Assembly (NCBI RefSeq): GCF_018390695.1
Contig: NZ_JAHBGF010000020.1
Span: 682,001-746,000 of the forward strand
DNA length: 64,000 bases
From: Ancylobacter sonchi
GTDB lineage: Bacteria > Pseudomonadota > Alphaproteobacteria > Rhizobiales > Xanthobacteraceae
Direction of reading: 5' to 3'
Numbering within the stretch: position 1 is the stretch's first letter; each line of letters begins with the position of its first letter. This document shows positions 17,323 through 25,447 of this stretch, one piece after another. A model generated the notes under the pieces. The model was not told where the DNA came from and ran no database searches. It saw only the letters and a program-made list of their open reading frames with translations. A program made the position numbers and the translations under genes.

Positions 17323-17417
17323 GTCGTATCCTCTGGGTCGAATGCAATAACGACGATTGCGGCGTAAAGTTAGTCGAGCATTGTTGGCGTGAGTACCCGA
17401 TCAATCCTGCATGGCCA

Positions 17418-17434
17418 TATGAGCTGTTCTCATG
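17418..17434. promoter_or_regulatory. LysR-type box TATGA-N7-TCATG
   Basis: TATGAGCTGTTCTCATG carries the T-N11-A core and lies about 96 bp upstream of the small secreted protein gene. The core of the site at 18845 is its exact reverse complement over ATGAG-N5-CTCAT. Confidence 0.6.
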
Positions 17435-17501
17435 AAACAGTATGGCCTCGCCGCAACGGCAGGCAGCGCTGGCGGATGGTCGGCGAACGACCGCGCCGCC
17501 T

Positions 17502-18578
17502 TCACTGGCGCGGCGAAAGCCGGATCAGGCGATCCCCGTTCGAAGGCCCATCCGCCCGCGGCGAGCGGTTGGTCGTGATGACGTAGAGCCGGCCATCTAC
17601 GGGGAGGACGTCGCGGAAGCGCTCGCCCGACGAGAACACTGGCTTGAGGCGCCCGGCTCTTTCATCGAAGACGTACAGGCCGCGAGCGCCAAGGGCAGTG
17701 ACCAGCAGTTCGTCACCGGCGAATGCAATGCCCGAGGGCGCCCACGTGTCGCCGCCCGAGCTAAGCAGGGGCGGCTCCATGCCCTCGCGCCGTTCGGTCC
17801 CGGATATGACGGGCCAACCATAATTGCCGCCCGGACGGATCAGGTTGATTTCGTCGCGCGCCGATTGGCCGTGCTCGGAGACGTACAGTTCGCCTCGCCG
17901 GCTCCAGGCCAATCCCTGCGGATTGCGATGCCCATAGGAATACACGAAGGAGCCGGGGAACGGATTGTCGGCCGGCACCTCGCCGTTGCGCGTCATCCGC
18001 AGCACCTTGCCCGCGAGGCTGCCGAGATCCTGTGGCCGCGCGGGGTTCTCTGTCCAACCCGTGGTGACATAGAGATGACCGTCGGGGCCGATGGCGATCC
18101 GCCCGCCATTGTAGAGCCGATGGCCCGGTATGCCGGCGATGAGGACGCGGGTCTCCCGCCAGGAGCGGCCGTCGAAGCGCGCCTCGATCACCTTGTTCGT
18201 CAGGCCGGAGCCTGAGCGGTAGCTGTGGTAGAGATAGGCGAGGCCGCTATGCGGGAAATCATCCGGCAGCGCCATGCCGAGAAGGCCGCCGCCGCCGTCG
18301 TGCACGACTGGATCGGACGTTTCCAGCCAGTAGCGGGTCAATTTTCCGCCCGCGATCATGACGATGGTGCCGCCCGCCTCGGTCAGGATGAGCATGTCAC
18401 CGGAACGGTTGATATCCCACGGATAGGACAACTGGTCGCTCACGACATCGGCAATCCAATCGTGCGGCTCCGTTTCGAGGATGGAGCGCGGTGCCGGAGC
18501 TTGTCGAGCGTGCGGCCCTGACACCGGGAATGCGACCGAGAAGGCGAGCGCGGCAAGAAGGACATGGGAGACGCTCAT
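17502..18578 (-). CDS. Exported PQQ-dependent sugar/aldose dehydrogenase (Gdh/YliI family)
   Basis: About 358 residues: signal peptide (SHVLLAALAFSVAFPVSG) followed by a six-bladed beta-propeller of the soluble glucose/sorbosone dehydrogenase family. Family motifs visible are YPWDINRSGDMLILTEAGG, LLGMALPDDF, YSYGHRNPQGLAW and NYGWPVISG. It would oxidise a sugar or alcohol in the periplasm with PQQ and pass electrons to a cytochrome or quinone. The ATG at 18578 is preferred to longer frames because it begins the signal peptide. PQQ synthesis genes are not in the window. The LysR box at 18845 lies 267 bp upstream. Confidence 0.87.
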   Translation of the reverse strand: MSVSHVLLAALAFSVAFPVSGPHARQAPAPRSILETEPHDWIADVVSDQLSYPWDINRSGDMLILTEAGGTIVMIAGGKLTRYWLETSDPVVHDGGGGLLGMALPDDFPHSGLAYLYHSYRSGSGLTNKVIEARFDGRSWRETRVLIAGIPGHRLYNGGRIAIGPDGHLYVTTGWTENPARPQDLGSLAGKVLRMTRNGEVPADNPFPGSFVYSYGHRNPQGLAWSRRGELYVSEHGQSARDEINLIRPGGNYGWPVISGTERREGMEPPLLSSGGDTWAPSGIAFAGDELLVTALGARGLYVFDERAGRLKPVFSSGERFRDVLPVDGRLYVITTNRSPRADGPSNGDRLIRLSPRQ

Positions 18579-19108
18579 GCCGTCGTCCTGTCGCTGAAAT
18601 CCACCATACGGTGCTCCTCCATTTTCTGAGCGCGGCTTGCCCCCGACCTGCCGGAGAGTGATGACGGAGCGCAACGAGCATGGCCTGCCCGCATTCCGGA
18701 AAGGCCTTGTCCGATTCATGCGGACACGCCGTCGGAGCTGGACCGAAACGCCGGCGTCGCAATGCCGGCATGCCATGATCTTCTGAAACCGGAAGCTAGC
18801 ATCTCACCCGGCGGCAGCATTAGCGGGCGAGCTTTGTATGGGCCTATGAGAACAGCTCATGAAATGAACGGACGAAACGGTGGGCATGGGCGCGGCGACC
18901 TCGTTCCGGACGCCCGGCCAGCGACGACCACTCTGCGATTGATTATTTAATCTCATAAGTACATGCAAATTGTTGCGGCTAATCGAGAAGCAGCCCGCGA
19001 GCTATGTTCAGCCCGTCAAGCGATAAGGCGCTGATTTCGGTCTGTGGGACGCGTGGAGCAGCTCTCGCGGATCGGTGGTCGGCTCGTCCTGGAGACGGTG
19101 GAGCATGC
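18579..19108. other. Intergenic region with a LysR-type box; otherwise nothing recognised
   Basis: This 530-bp spacer separates the PQQ enzyme from the divergent cyclophilin-like pseudogene. It holds the box at 18845-18861 and an AT-rich stretch around 18935-18975 (GATTATTTAATCTCATAAG) that may contain promoters. Open frames over 18600-18780 show no family resemblance. Confidence 0.5.
18845..18861. promoter_or_regulatory. LysR-type box TATGA-N7-TCATG
   Basis: TATGAGAACAGCTCATG has the same half-sites and spacing as the boxes at 13159 and 17418. It lies between the divergent PQQ dehydrogenase (start 18578) and the cyclophilin-like pseudogene (start 19109), and could serve either. Confidence 0.6.
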
Positions 19109-19577
19109 ATGTCGAGCGGCATCCTCATAGGCCTCCCGGTCGCCGCTCTGCTGATCGCCGTGAGCCTTGCCCGCCGGGTGTCGGCTCAGCCGGCGGACAT
19201 GGCAGGCGGGCACCAGGGGCAGCCGGTGAAGATCAGGATCATTCTGGAGGCCGGACCGTTGCCGCGACACTGGTCGACACCCGACTGCCCAGGACCTCGC
19301 GTCGCTGCTTGCCCTGACGCCGACGCTCACCGACCACGCATCGATAGAAAAGGTTGGTGAATCTGCCGCGCAGGCTGAGCCGCGAGGGGACCCGGAGGCG
19401 ATCGATCCCACGGTCGACGACATCGCCTGCCACCCACCCCGGGGCAATCTGGCGATCTTTCATCGCGACTTCGGACGCTGTCCCGGCCCGATCCCGCTCG
19501 GCTCCCTCTATTTCGGCGCAACGCTTTTCGCTCGCCCCGGCCCGATGAGAGCGAGGATCGAACGGGTGAACGATTGA
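19109..19577 (+). pseudogene. Frameshifted exported cyclophilin-like protein
   Basis: A signal peptide (GILIGLPVAALLIAVSLARR) and the opening VKIRII are in one frame. GGRTVAATLVDT follows in a second, and TAQDLASLL with LTDHASIEKVG in a third. LPRRLSREG then appears in another frame, and a final segment with AIDPTVDDIA, GNLAIFHRDFG and a stop at 19575-19577 returns to the third. These pieces in order rebuild the cyclophilin-like family, so at least three frameshifts break the gene. It keeps the gene context (next to DUF2255 and ADH genes). Sequencing error is possible but several shifts argue for decay. Confidence 0.7.
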
Positions 19578-19589
19578 CGGAGAACGGCA

Positions 19590-19970
19590 ATGAACTGGTC
19601 CCCGGATGAACTGGCAAGGATCGATCAGGCGGATGACCTGAAGATCGCTCCCTTTCGCGAGGATGGCGTCACCTATGGCACGCCGACCTGGATCTGGGAG
19701 GTCGTTGTCGACGGCGCGCTCTATGTACGCGGCTACCATGGCAGGAAATCGCGCTGGTATCAGGCCGCGATCCGCCAGAAGGCCGGGCGGATCATCGCGG
19801 CGGGCATGACGCGCGAGGTCGGCTTCGAACCCGTCGAGGGATCGATCAACGACCGCATCGATGAGGCCTACCGTGCGAAGTACGCCAGCAGCCCATATCT
19901 GGCGCCGATGATTGGCGCCCGTGCGCGTGCGGCGACCGTGAAGATTGCTCCACGAGACACGGTGCCCTGA
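19590..19970 (+). CDS. DUF2255 family protein
   Basis: 126 residues, matching the family length. It starts WSPDELARIDQADDLKIAPFR and contains the conserved TWIWEVVVDGALYVRGYHG and SRWYQAA segments, predicted to form a small beta-rich cytosolic domain resembling nitroreductase-associated split barrels. No signal peptide. Function unknown; these genes are often next to oxidoreductases and LysR regulators. It begins 12 bp after the pseudogene stop and 100 bp before the zinc alcohol dehydrogenase, on the same strand. Confidence 0.8.
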   Translation: MNWSPDELARIDQADDLKIAPFREDGVTYGTPTWIWEVVVDGALYVRGYHGRKSRWYQAAIRQKAGRIIAAGMTREVGFEPVEGSINDRIDEAYRAKYASSPYLAPMIGARARAATVKIAPRDTVP

Positions 19971-20029
19971 CGCCCGGTCTTGGATGTAAGCCGACTAATA
20001 ACTCGGCGCCTGAACCGCAAATCCGCAGA

Positions 20030-20045
20030 CTTCAGACGTCTGAAG
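20030..20045. promoter_or_regulatory. Perfect 16-bp palindrome CTTCAGACGTCTGAAG
   Basis: A fully self-complementary 16-mer lies 26 bp upstream of the alcohol dehydrogenase ATG, where a dimeric regulator could block or drive transcription. It is unlike the LysR-type boxes of this region, so another regulator is implied. Confidence 0.45.
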
Positions 20046-20070
20046 CGAGGCCACAGGAAAGGAGCGGCGC

Positions 20071-21087
20071 ATGCTCTCGACAATTCTCTACGGGCCGGGA
20101 GACATCCGGGTCGAAGACCGTGACCGTCCCGCCATCCAGAAGCCGACCGATGCCGTGATCCGCGTCGCGGTGAGCTGCGTGTGCGGCTCGGATCTGTGGC
20201 CTTATCGCGGGCTTCAGGCGACCGATGGGCCGACCCCGATGGGCCACGAATATTGCGGCATCGTCGAGGAGGTCGGCAGCGCCGTGAAGACCATCAAGCC
20301 GGGTCAGTTCGTCATCGGCTCGTTCTTCGCCTCCGACAATACCTGCCCGCATTGCCGCTTCGGCTATCAGAGCTCGTGCCAGCATCGGGAGTTCGTCGGC
20401 GGGGCGCAGGCGCCCTATCTGAGAGTGCCGCTCGCCGACGGCACGCTGGTCGCCACGCCGGAGGTGCCCTCGGACGAGCTCCTGCCCAGCCTGCTCGCCG
20501 TCTCCGACGTCATGGGGACCGGCTGGTTCGCCGCCGACGCGGCGAATGTGAGGCCCGGCTCGACGGTCGCCGTCGTTGGCGATGGCGCCGTCGGACTTCT
20601 CGGTGTCCTCTCGGCCAAGTTGATGGGAGCCGAGCGCATCATCGCCATGAGCCGCCACGCGCCACGCCAGGCGATCGCAAGGGCGTTCGGCGCCACCGAC
20701 ATCGTCGAGGAGCGCGGCGATGCCGGTGTCGAGCGCATCCGGGAACTGACCCGAGGCGTCGGCGCGGATTCGATCCTCGAATGTGTCGGTACGCAGGAAT
20801 CGATGATGCAGGCGATCCGTTCCATTCGGGCGGGCGGCTCGATCGGCTATGTCGGCGTTCCCCATGGCGTCGAGCTCGACGGCGAGCAGCTCTTCTTCGC
20901 CCATGTGCATCTGCACGGCGGACCGGCACCTGTGCGCCGCTATCTGCCCGACCTGATCAGGATGGTGTTCGACCGTGAGATCGAGCCGGGCAGGGTGTTC
21001 GACATGGAGTTGCCGCTCGCCGAGGTCGCCGAGGCTTACAGCGCGATGGATGAGCGGCGCGCGATCAAGGTCTTGCTCCGCCCCTGA
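20071..21087 (+). CDS. Zinc-dependent alcohol dehydrogenase (MDR superfamily)
   Basis: About 338 residues; oxidises an alcohol or reduces an aldehyde with NAD(P). Catalytic zinc ligands are Cys in SCVCGSDLW near residue 37 and His-Glu in GHEYCGIVEEVGS near residue 60. The structural-zinc loop reads CPHCRFGYQSSC, with only three of the usual four Cys. The Rossmann motif GDGAVGLLGVLSAK is near residue 170. The ATG at 20071 follows AGGAAAGGAGCGGC. It precedes the CMD-like gene by 64 bp, likely co-transcribed. Confidence 0.92.
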   Translation: MLSTILYGPGDIRVEDRDRPAIQKPTDAVIRVAVSCVCGSDLWPYRGLQATDGPTPMGHEYCGIVEEVGSAVKTIKPGQFVIGSFFASDNTCPHCRFGYQSSCQHREFVGGAQAPYLRVPLADGTLVATPEVPSDELLPSLLAVSDVMGTGWFAADAANVRPGSTVAVVGDGAVGLLGVLSAKLMGAERIIAMSRHAPRQAIARAFGATDIVEERGDAGVERIRELTRGVGADSILECVGTQESMMQAIRSIRAGGSIGYVGVPHGVELDGEQLFFAHVHLHGGPAPVRRYLPDLIRMVFDREIEPGRVFDMELPLAEVAEAYSAMDERRAIKVLLRP

Positions 21088-21151
21088 CCAAGATGAGAAG
21101 CCGCTGCTTCCGCGCGGCGACGGTCGATATCAAAGTGAAATAAGGGAAGCG

Positions 21152-21949
21152 ATGATGAAGAAATTTCTGGCCGCTACCGCGATATCGGTCGCACTAAGCG
21201 AGCCCGGTTTCGCACAGCAGGCAAGCGGAGGCGCGCCCATGTCGCAAAGCGGTTCCACGCTGTCGATCACCGACATTCAGGCGGTCTCGCCGGCACTCGG
21301 CCGGTACGCCCAGGAGGATGTGCTGGGAGACTTGTGGCGGCGGCCGCAAATGTCGCCGCGAGACCGCAGCATCGTGACGGTGTCCGTCCTCATCGCGCGC
21401 AATCAGGGCTTCGATCTGAAGCATTACATGAATGTGGCGCTCGACAGCGGTGTCAGCCCGGCCGAGCTCTCCGAGATCATCACCCATCTGGCGTTCTATT
21501 CCGGCTGGTCGAACGCCATGTCGGCTGTCGCCGCGGCGAAGGAGGTCTTCGCCGAACGGGGCATCAAGGCCGATCAACTGCCGCCCGCCTCGCCGGAGCT
21601 ACTGCCGCTGAACGAGGAGGTCGAGCGCCAGCGTGCCACCGGCGTCGAGAAGAATGTCGGTCCGATCTCGCCCGGCCTCGTCACGTTCACCACCGACCCG
21701 CTCTTCCTCGATCTCTGGCAGCGTCCGGCTCTGGCGCCCCGCGATCGCAGTCTCGTGACGGTCAGTTCGCTGATCGCCTCCGGTCAGAGCGCCCAGATCA
21801 CCTATCACCTCAACCGGGCGATGAATAACGGGCTTACTGCGGAAGAGGCCGGCGAATTGATTGCCCAGACCGCCTTCTATGCGGGCTGGCCCAACGCTTT
21901 CTCGGCTTCGGCGGTGGTCGGCGAGGTGCTGCGCAACCGGCCGAAGTGA
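21152..21949 (+). CDS. Exported two-domain carboxymuconolactone decarboxylase-like protein
   Basis: About 265 residues: signal peptide (KKFLAATAISVALSEPGFA), then two tandem CMD/AhpD-fold domains of about 100 residues each. The repeats are visible as LWRRPQMSPRDRSIVTVSVLIA and LWQRPALAPRDRSLVTVSSLIA, and as LAFYSGWSNAMSA and TAFYAGWPNAFSA. The Cys-x-x-Cys of AhpD is absent, so it is not a peroxidase reductase of that type. Function unknown; the domain fits decarboxylation or lactone chemistry. Starts at ATG 21152 or 21155 after AGGGAA. Clustered with the LysR paralogue downstream. Confidence 0.88.
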   Translation: MMKKFLAATAISVALSEPGFAQQASGGAPMSQSGSTLSITDIQAVSPALGRYAQEDVLGDLWRRPQMSPRDRSIVTVSVLIARNQGFDLKHYMNVALDSGVSPAELSEIITHLAFYSGWSNAMSAVAAAKEVFAERGIKADQLPPASPELLPLNEEVERQRATGVEKNVGPISPGLVTFTTDPLFLDLWQRPALAPRDRSLVTVSSLIASGQSAQITYHLNRAMNNGLTAEEAGELIAQTAFYAGWPNAFSASAVVGEVLRNRPK

Positions 21950-22000
21950 GCGCGCCACCGACCTTACGCAAAGGTGATCGGGCGCGGTCGCGTTACAACT

Positions 22001-22064
22001 CGTGAGCTCCCTCTCTCATGTGTATGAGCTTTCAATCATTGCTCGGCCATGAGAGAGGCTCACG
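22001..22064. promoter_or_regulatory. Long inverted repeat before the second LysR gene
   Basis: Left arm 22001-22020 (CGTGAGC...CTCTCTCATG) and right arm 22048-22064 (CATGAGAGAGGCTCACG) pair over 17 bases with a 3-base bulge in the left arm. A TATGA-N8-TCATT string, one base longer than the local LysR box, lies between the arms. The repeat ends just before the LysR ATG at 22066, so it could be an autoregulatory operator or a leader hairpin covering the ribosome site. Confidence 0.55.
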
Positions 22065-22065
22065 A

Positions 22066-22959
22066 ATGGAGCGGCAGAACGTCAATGACATGATGGTGTT
22101 CCTGGCGGTGGCTCGTGAGCGCAGCTTCACCAAGGCCGCCGCCAAGTTCGGCGTGTCGCAATCGGCGCTCAGCCATACCATCCGCCAGCTGGAGGAACGG
22201 CTCGGCATTCGGCTGCTGATGCGGACGACGCGCAGCGTCTCGCCGACGGAGGCGGGCGAACGCATGCTGCAGAGCATCGGTCCGCTTTTCGACGAGATCG
22301 GATCGGCGATCGACGGGCTGAATGCCCTCAGGGAGAAACCGGCGGGCACTATCCGCCTCACCGCCGGCGATTACCAGATCCAGTGCTATCTCTGGCCGAG
22401 GCTACGCACCTTCCTGCACCAATATCCGGACATCCGGCTTGAACTGGACGTGAATTACGGCCTGCAGGACATCGTCAGCGATGGCTACGATGCCGGCGTC
22501 CGCTTCGGTGAGCAGATCGCCAAGGACATGATTTCCGTCAGGATCGGGCCGGACATACGCTTCGCGGTGGTCGCGGCGGAATCCTATTTCTCCTCGCGTG
22601 ATATTCCCCAGCACCCCAAGGACCTGACGCAGCACAAATGCATCAACCTGCGCTTTCCGACCCTGGGCGGCCTCTATGCCTGGGAGTTCGAGGAGAATGG
22701 CCGGGAGATCAAGGTGCGGGTGGATGGGCAACTGGTCTTCAACACCATCTACAATGTGCTGGAGGCCGCCACCGACGGGTTCGGCTTTGCCTTCGTGCCG
22801 GAGGACATTGCCAAGCCGCATCTGGAGGCCGGCCGGCTGCATCGGTTCCTGGAGGCCTATTCGCCCTATTGGGAAGGATTCCATTTGTATTACCCGAGCC
22901 GGCGGCAGGCTTCCCCAGCCTTTTCACTCCTCGTGAACGCATTGCGCTATTCGGTGTGA
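22066..22959 (+). CDS. LysR-family transcriptional regulator (second paralogue)
   Basis: About 297 residues. Helix-turn-helix at residues 4-63 (VFLAVARERSFTKAAAKFGV, then SQSALSHTIRQLEERLG), hinge ALREKPAGTIRL, then a CrgA-type effector domain ending in FSLLVNALRYS. It is strikingly similar to the LysR at 13333, including near-identical recognition helices, so both may bind the same TATGA-N7-TCATA boxes. The ATG at 22066 has GAGG eight bases upstream. It follows the ADH/CMD pair on the same strand with its own leader. Confidence 0.93.
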   Translation: MERQNVNDMMVFLAVARERSFTKAAAKFGVSQSALSHTIRQLEERLGIRLLMRTTRSVSPTEAGERMLQSIGPLFDEIGSAIDGLNALREKPAGTIRLTAGDYQIQCYLWPRLRTFLHQYPDIRLELDVNYGLQDIVSDGYDAGVRFGEQIAKDMISVRIGPDIRFAVVAAESYFSSRDIPQHPKDLTQHKCINLRFPTLGGLYAWEFEENGREIKVRVDGQLVFNTIYNVLEAATDGFGFAFVPEDIAKPHLEAGRLHRFLEAYSPYWEGFHLYYPSRRQASPAFSLLVNALRYSV

Positions 22960-23095
22960 TGGAGCATCCGACACTCGATCCTGCCGAGCCGCCTCAAGCT
23001 TCCTGAGGCCGTAACCGTTTCCACGCAGGGCCGAAGATCCCGTTGCGGCGTGGGCACTGGTGACACAGCGCGGGCGGGCGCTGCCAAGCGCGCCG

Positions 23096-23578
23096 TCAGG
23101 AGATGAACAGGATCTCGAGACTGCGCGGCCCCAGCTGGGCGATGTCGCCGACGGCTTTGCCCATCAGCGCAAGGGCGAGTGGCGAGCCATGCGATACCGT
23201 CGCCTGAGACGGGTTCGCCTCATCCTCGCCGACGATGCGGTAGGTCTGAGTACGCCCGTCATCGCGTTCGAAGGTCACGGTGTGACCGAAGGCAATGACG
23301 TCATTCGATGCCGGCGGCGGAGTGACCCGGGCCGTCTTTACGCGCTGGGTATAATAGTGGACGTCCCGGGTCGGCAGCGCCGACTGCCGTCGCCGCTCAT
23401 TGACGTCTTCCAATGCATGAGCTGTCGTAAGAGCGCGCTGGGCACGGGCCAATTCCTCTTGCAGCATCTGAAGGCCAACCTCCGTGACGAGATTGATCCG
23501 GTCGGAGATCGGACGCGCCGGCAAGATGGTCTCAGATGCCGCCTCGGCACTTTCTTCCTTTGCAAATGCCACACTCAA
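23096..23578 (-). CDS. GreA/GreB-like transcription elongation factor domain protein
   Basis: About 160 residues. An N-terminal coiled-coil (LVTEVGLQMLQEELARAQ to DVNERRRQ, residues about 30-75) is followed by a Gre C-terminal domain with FGHTVTFERDDGRTQTYRIVG, SPLALALMGKAVGD and a C-terminal strand. Classical Gre factors bind the RNA polymerase secondary channel and stimulate transcript cleavage; this divergent class is separate from housekeeping GreA. The TTG at 23578 (MSVAFAKEESAEAAS) was chosen, since relatives start there and GGGAGG lies nine bases upstream; the frame runs open to 23662. Isolated gene convergent with LysR. Confidence 0.82.
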   Translation of the reverse strand: MSVAFAKEESAEAASETILPARPISDRINLVTEVGLQMLQEELARAQRALTTAHALEDVNERRRQSALPTRDVHYYTQRVKTARVTPPPASNDVIAFGHTVTFERDDGRTQTYRIVGEDEANPSQATVSHGSPLALALMGKAVGDIAQLGPRSLEILFIS

Positions 23579-23835
23579 GTCGTCGAGCCTCCCGGCAAAA
23601 TTCGCCCAAGATGTGTCCTCATACGCCAGATCAAAGCGGCGAACACATCGCGGGTACCACAAAAAAGGGTTGCTGGCGCGTGGATCCCAACAGCCGCATC
23701 AGAGTGCAGGAACAGTGTGGCCCCAGAGCGCAAACCCAGGAGGCCAGCTGTTACGATGTCGACAGGCTCGATGGGCGCGGCATGGAGTGATGTGCGTCGA
23801 TTTGAGTCCACACGCATCGCCGCGCCCCTGCAAAC

Positions 23836-24948
23836 CTAACGCGGGACCTTCACGAAAAGGTCTCTGAAGCGGGACGGTTGGCAGCGCAGATACTGGTCGG
23901 CGGCGCCGACCTGACCGCCTAGCGCGGCAGCGGCGTGCCAAGGCCAGCGGGGATCGTAGAGGATGGTGCGTGCGAGTCCGACGAGATCGGCGTCGCCGGT
24001 CGCAACAATCGCCTCCGCCTGCTCGTAGCCGGTAATGAGCCCGACAGCCACGACCGGCATCGAGACATGAGCCTTCACGACGCGCGCCAGTGGAACCTGA
24101 TAGCCGGGAGAGAGCGGAATCGCCTGCGACGGGTGCAGGCCGCCGCTCGAAACATGGATGGCAGCGCAGCCCCGCGCTTCCAGCTCTTTGGCGAAGGCGA
24201 TCGTCTGGTCCACGTCCCAGCCGCCTTCCACCCAATCGGTCGCCGACACCCGCATCGTTACCGGGCGGTCGGCCGGGAACGCGTCGCGCACAGCGTCAAA
24301 CACCTCGAGAGGGAAACGCATGCGGTTCTCGAGAGTGCCGCCATAGGCGTCCTCACGCCGATTGGAGATCGGCGACAGGAATTGGTGAAGGAGGTAGCCG
24401 TGCGCGCCGTGGATCTGGATGGCGTCGAGCCCTAGCCGGCCGGCGCGGGCGGCGGCCGCGGCAAAAGCATCGCGCACCCTTTTGAGGCCTTCGGCATCCA
24501 GTGCGTGAGGGGGCCTGTTACTCTCCGCGAACGGAATTGCGGACGGTGCGACCGTCTGCCAGCCGTTCGGCGAGGAAGGTGCGATGTGCTGGCCACCGAG
24601 CCAGGGCTTTTCGGTCGACGCCTTGCGACCCGCGTGGGCGAGCTGGATGGCGATCGGCATGTCAGACCAGCGGCGCACGGCATCAAGCGTCCGGCCCATC
24701 GCGGCCTCGGTCGCGTCGTCGTAAAGCCCCACGTCACCATAGGAGATGCGCCCCTCGGGAACGACCGCGGTTGCCTCGATGGTGAGCAAGGCTGCGCCAG
24801 AGAGCGCGAGCTGCCCCAGATGGATGAGGTGCCAATCCGTCATGCGGCCGTCCTCAGCCGAGTACTGGCACATAGGCGCGATGACAATTCGGTTCGCGAG
24901 CTTGAGTTTGCCGACGGCGAAGGGGGTGAAGAGCGTGGGGGCGGTCAA
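23836..24948 (-). CDS. NADH:flavin oxidoreductase, Old Yellow Enzyme family (YqjM-like)
   Basis: About 370 residues; FMN-dependent ene-reductase that reduces activated C=C bonds. The YqjM-type opening TLFTPFAVGKLKLANRI, the regulatory Cys in APMCQYSA, the substrate-binding pair in HGAHGYLLHQFLSP and FMN-phosphate contact VGLARTILYDPRWPWHAA are visible. The TTG at 24948 is taken as start because AGAGG lies six bases upstream; an upstream ATG at 25017 would add 23 atypical residues. Likely helps detoxify electrophiles, consistent with the adjacent redox island. Function by family. Confidence 0.92.
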   Translation of the reverse strand: MTAPTLFTPFAVGKLKLANRIVIAPMCQYSAEDGRMTDWHLIHLGQLALSGAALLTIEATAVVPEGRISYGDVGLYDDATEAAMGRTLDAVRRWSDMPIAIQLAHAGRKASTEKPWLGGQHIAPSSPNGWQTVAPSAIPFAESNRPPHALDAEGLKRVRDAFAAAAARAGRLGLDAIQIHGAHGYLLHQFLSPISNRREDAYGGTLENRMRFPLEVFDAVRDAFPADRPVTMRVSATDWVEGGWDVDQTIAFAKELEARGCAAIHVSSGGLHPSQAIPLSPGYQVPLARVVKAHVSMPVVAVGLITGYEQAEAIVATGDADLVGLARTILYDPRWPWHAAAALGGQVGAADQYLRCQPSRFRDLFVKVPR

Positions 24949-25164
24949 CGGCGGCCTCTTTATCTTGCTATGAAAATGGAGGGTCCGACAGGAGTTCGCG
25001 GAGCGCCAATGGTACATATCGGGAGAAGGTCGCTCCCGCGTGTCAGCAGCAACACGGAACCTCGCACGTCACTTACTCGCACCACGCGACCGCATGTCCT
25101 ACCTCTACATCAACAATCTCTCACGCAGCATTCATTTCGCACGCAACCAGCTCTCTTGGCCGGC

Positions 25165-25395
25165 CCCCTGAAAAGTGGTCTTCCGTGAAGTAGGCTTTCG
25201 GGCCTTTGGAGGATGGCGCTATGGCGTAGAAGAACCACAGGTCTGACGAGATCGTCTCGAAGCTTCGGCAGGTGGACGCATTGGTGTCACAGGGCGGCCT
25301 GTGGCTGAAGCGATCCGGTCGATGGAAGTGACCTCGTTCACCTATTATCGCTGGCGCAAGGAGTTCGGTGGGCTGAAGAGCTACCAGATGAAGCG
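25165..25395 (+). mobile_element. Decayed 5' remnant of an IS3-family element (OrfA)
   Basis: From the ATG at 25221 the frame gives MA, an immediate stop, then KNHRSDEIVSKLRQVDALVSQG. After a frameshift near 25300 it continues PVAEAIRSMEVTSFTYYRWRK and EFGGLKSYQ. This is the conserved N-terminal helix-turn-helix part of IS3-type OrfA. OrfB is absent and the remnant runs straight into the AroE-like gene. The preceding CTGAAAAGTGGTCTTCC at about 25169 may be the old IS left end. Confidence 0.75.
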
Positions 25396-25447
25396 CCGCG
25401 CCGGCTGCCATTCCCTTCGCGTAACCCTTTCCCATCGGAGCTTTGCG

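Noticed and set aside
18397..18771. Open frames upstream of the PQQ dehydrogenase
   Set aside because: Arg-rich, no family match, and they overlap the signal peptide region of the real gene in another frame.
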